From: Edaphobacter sp. 12200R-103
GTDB taxonomy: Bacteria > Acidobacteriota > Terriglobia > Terriglobales > Acidobacteriaceae
NCBI RefSeq assembly: GCF_010093025.1
Contig: NZ_CP048114.1
Coordinates: 744,001-808,000, forward strand
DNA: 64,000 bases
Reading direction: 5' to 3'
Shown: one piece after another, positions 63,613-64,000 of the stretch
Layout: every line of letters begins with the position of its first letter
Position numbering within the stretch: position 1 is the first letter of the stretch
Made by a program: the position numbers and the translations under genes
The notes under the pieces: generated by a model
What the model was told of the DNA's origin: nothing
The model's database searches: none
What the model saw: the letters and a program-made list of their open reading frames with translations, nothing else

Positions 63613-64000
63613 ATGGTGGTTGTGAGCCTTTTGGCTGTGGCGTTGCACACGCAGATTCCTGTAACGCCTGTGACGGGAGTGGAACCGGATGGACGAATCT
63701 GGCTGTGGATTGCGCTCGGGGTAGGGACGCTGGCATTGCTTGCCGCCATCGCTCTGGCGCGGACCGTAATTGCCGCCGATACGGGAACGGCGGACATGCA
63801 GGTGATCTCAAACGCGATCCGGGAGGGAGCAGAGGCGTTTCTTCGTCGGCAGTACCGCACCATCGGCGCGATTGCGGTCATCCTCGCCATCGTGCTCTTT
63901 ATCGGCTATCACATGTCGGACCGCATGGCCCCTTACGCGGTAAAGACCGTCGTGAGCTTCCTGGTGGGCGCTATCTGCTCGGCTCTGGCGGGATACACCG
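63613..64000 (+). CDS. hppA: Membrane-bound proton-translocating pyrophosphatase, N-terminal part
   Basis: The first 129 residues are seen before the window ends. They have a first membrane helix, then a second (WLWIALGVGTLALLAAIALA), followed by ISNAIREGAEAFLRRQYRTI, the highly conserved cytoplasmic start of H+/Na+-pumping pyrophosphatases, and a third and fourth helix. The enzyme couples pyrophosphate hydrolysis to ion pumping across the inner membrane. The ATG follows AAGGAG. Whether it is the K+-dependent or independent type cannot be told from this part. Confidence 0.9.
   Translation, partial: MVVVSLLAVALHTQIPVTPVTGVEPDGRIWLWIALGVGTLALLAAIALARTVIAADTGTADMQVISNAIREGAEAFLRRQYRTIGAIAVILAIVLFIGYHMSDRMAPYAVKTVVSFLVGAICSALAGYT

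Overview
The window looks like chromosomal DNA of a soil acidobacterium of the Acidobacteriaceae type (Terriglobus/Granulicella/Edaphobacter-like). The evidence is the moderately high GC, two Oar-like TonB-dependent receptors with an N-terminal carboxypeptidase-regulatory domain, many Tat-exported sugar enzymes, and short REP-like palindromes that begin GTCATCCTGAG. This taxonomic call is an inference from gene content; no rRNA is present. One tRNA (Asn, GTT) is present.

Layout. 1-2 kb (minus strand): the N-terminal part of a siroheme nitrite/sulfite reductase, preceded by a 28-residue cysteine-rich leader ORF and a textbook intrinsic terminator (a probable cysteine attenuator), then phoU. 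2-12 kb: an amino-sugar/peptidoglycan block with an SSS transporter fused in frame to a serine hydrolase and a NamZ-type exo-muramidase, nagA, a Tat-exported Gfo/Idh/MocA protein and a GH20 hexosaminidase. 12-18 kb: an outer-membrane porin, uxaC, tRNA-Asn, a decayed gene and a phosphoribosyltransferase-hydrolase fusion. 18-30 kb: nitrate assimilation. An unusual HemD-like/GAF/ANTAR regulator and an outer-membrane protein lie divergent from a five-gene operon: nitrite reductase, CysJ-like flavoprotein, DmsB-DmsC-like fusion, molybdopterin nitrate reductase and MFS nitrate transporter.

30-60 kb: a large carbohydrate-acid block. It has a secreted oligogalacturonate lyase, a frameshifted TonB receptor, a mutarotase-like protein, three Tat-exported beta-propeller lactonases, two near-duplicate ACS-type MFS transporters, a NarL-type two-component system, an intact TonB receptor, an exported RraA-like protein, three exported SelA-like PLP enzymes, two exported RidA proteins, an exported COG3964-type amidohydrolase, a threonine-dehydrogenase-like ADH and an exported TIM-barrel epimerase. 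A 16-bp palindrome (consensus TAGGYCAWWTGRCCTA) recurs in five intergenic regions of this block and may define a regulon. 60-64 kb: an MscS channel, a small exported protein, a secreted subtilisin and the start of a membrane H+-pyrophosphatase.

How the genes may work together. The 46-56 kb group suggests a catabolic route outside the cytoplasm: lactone opening, N-deacylation, PLP-dependent ammonia elimination, RidA hydrolysis of the enamine/imine and RraA-type C-C cleavage, with product uptake by the MFS porters. Nearly every step carries a Tat or Sec signal. D-glucosaminate-like amino-sugar acids are a reasonable but unproven substrate, because cytoplasmic SelA-like ammonia lyases of the DgaE type pair with COG3964 amidohydrolases in other bacteria.
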